Shown in pieces: positions 63,539 to 64,000 of a stretch of DNA of 64,000 nt. A model generated the notes under the pieces. The model searched no databases, was not told where the DNA came from, and saw nothing but the letters and a program-made list of their open reading frames with translations. Source of the stretch: Myxococcales bacterium (GTDB lineage Bacteria; Myxococcota_A; UBA9160; UBA4427). Location: NCBI GenBank assembly GCA_022563535.1, contig JADFNE010000008.1, positions 32,291-96,290 of the forward strand, in the 5' to 3' direction. Position numbers and translations under genes: made by a program. The stretch's first letter is position 1. The number at the start of each line of letters is the position of its first letter.

Positions 63539-63961
63539 CTAGATCTCGAGTTTCTCCACCTTGATGCCCACGCTCTTCAGTAACTCGAGCGAGTCTCGCA
63601 GTCGGTAGTCTTCACCGTAATAGACCTGCCGAACGTTACCGAGGTTGATCAAGCGCTTGGCGCAGGCCACGCACGGTAGATGGGTCACGAAGACGATCTT
63701 CTCGACTTGACGCGGTGAGTCGCAATTGATCACGGCGTTCTCTTCCGAATGAAGGCAGCCGCAGTTGCCGGCATCCTCGCGATCGCACTGGTTCGGAAGT
63801 CCCGTGGCGTTCCCGTTGTAACCGACGGCGAGCACCTTGCGATAATCCGTGCTGGTGATCACCGTGCCGACATTCAGGCGGGAACAGGTCGAGCGGTTGG
63901 CCAGCGTGCGGGCCAGGTTCAGGTAGATGTTTTCAAAACTCGGTCGACTGCTTGCTTCCAT
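63539..63961 (-). CDS. Deoxycytidylate deaminase-type enzyme
   Basis: A 140-residue zinc-dependent deaminase, probably dCMP to dUMP for thymidylate synthesis. Zinc/catalytic motifs: LHSEENAV (H71, E73) and LPCVACAK (C97, C100), with CGC preceding the His as in dCMP deaminases. N-terminal LNLARTLANRSTCSR and VGTVITSTDYRKVLAVGYNG are family segments. AAGGAG lies 12 nt before ATG 63961. The 39 nt to the window edge may hold the end of an upstream gene on the same strand; this cannot be judged. Confidence 0.93.
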   Translation of the reverse strand: MEASSRPSFENIYLNLARTLANRSTCSRLNVGTVITSTDYRKVLAVGYNGNATGLPNQCDREDAGNCGCLHSEENAVINCDSPRQVEKIVFVTHLPCVACAKRLINLGNVRQVYYGEDYRLRDSLELLKSVGIKVEKLEI

Positions 63962-64000
63962 GGGCTCGAAATTGCTCCTTCGACACGGTCCGGTAGCTGG

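Noticed and set aside
63494..63545. Terminator hairpin between the ATPase fusion and the convergent deaminase
   Set aside because: Only a 6-bp CCTCGA/TCGAGG pairing with a long loop and no T-run.
1..64000. CRISPR arrays, tRNA/rRNA genes, transposases, integrases, attachment sites
   Set aside because: Looked for regularly spaced repeats, cloverleaf-like segments and mobile-element proteins; none seen. A covariance-model tRNA search would be decisive for small RNAs.

Overview
The window looks like a piece of chromosome from a GC-rich Gram-negative bacterium. Evidence for an outer membrane is a TonB-dependent receptor, a small outer-membrane beta-barrel, lipoproteins with clear lipoboxes and a ydbH-ynbE-ydbL set. 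Two F420-type luciferase-like monooxygenases, a pair of adjacent acyl-CoA dehydrogenases, a fused indolepyruvate:ferredoxin oxidoreductase and a 180-kDa-class NAD-glutamate dehydrogenase fit an uncultured soil or sediment lineage of the former Deltaproteobacteria (Myxococcota, Desulfobacterota or Binatota-like). The sequence alone does not settle which. No phage, plasmid, insertion-sequence or CRISPR features were seen, and no rRNA or tRNA genes.

Regions. 1-7.1 kb: minus-strand HDOD signalling protein (cut by the window edge), a 62-residue unknown, ammonium transporter and giant NAD-glutamate dehydrogenase. 7.3-9.9 kb: ydbH-ynbE-ydbL, a putative envelope lipid-transport bridge. 10.0-20.5 kb: an MFS/spermidine-synthase-like fusion, two acyl-CoA dehydrogenases, two divergent sulfatase-like lipoproteins and a large membrane protein. 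20.5-28.6 kb: universal stress protein, beta-barrel, TetR, a long inverted repeat, an Lrp/AsnC regulator divergent from the fused indolepyruvate:ferredoxin oxidoreductase, a HupE/UreJ-like membrane protein and msrA. 28.6-34.8 kb: a polytopic membrane protein, a frameshifted TonB-dependent receptor preceded by the tail of a second one, an F420-type oxidoreductase and a sirtuin. 34.9-42.3 kb: a ten-gene, tightly overlapping cation/proton antiporter operon. 42.4-48.4 kb: acyltransferase, fructosamine-kinase-like protein, low-molecular-weight tyrosine phosphatase, TrmH-type methylase, class III cyclase and a TPR-like protein. 48.4-56.5 kb: trmL, pheT, pheS, glnS, an anchored unknown and another SPOUT methylase. 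56.5-64 kb: SDR, F420-type oxidoreductase, NUDIX, gmd, a methyltransferase, an unusual AAA-ATPase/periplasmic-domain fusion and a dCMP-deaminase-type enzyme.

The most distinctive items are: (1) 61418-63499, where an ExeA-type AAA ATPase with a degenerate Walker B is joined through one membrane span and a Val/Glu/Pro-rich stalk to an outer-membrane-lipoprotein-sorting-like domain; (2) the antiporter operon, whose order (E-F-G-A'-B-C-D) is that of the antiporter half of archaeal membrane-bound hydrogenase rather than classical mrpABCDEFG, with two extra ion-pump-type subunits, an unrecognised 99-residue subunit and no hydrogenase; and (3) the tandem TonB-dependent receptors, one with a single-base frameshift and one reduced to its C-terminal strands.

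Starts were chosen by ribosome-binding site, signal peptide or family length where the longest open frame was implausible; these choices are stated per gene.
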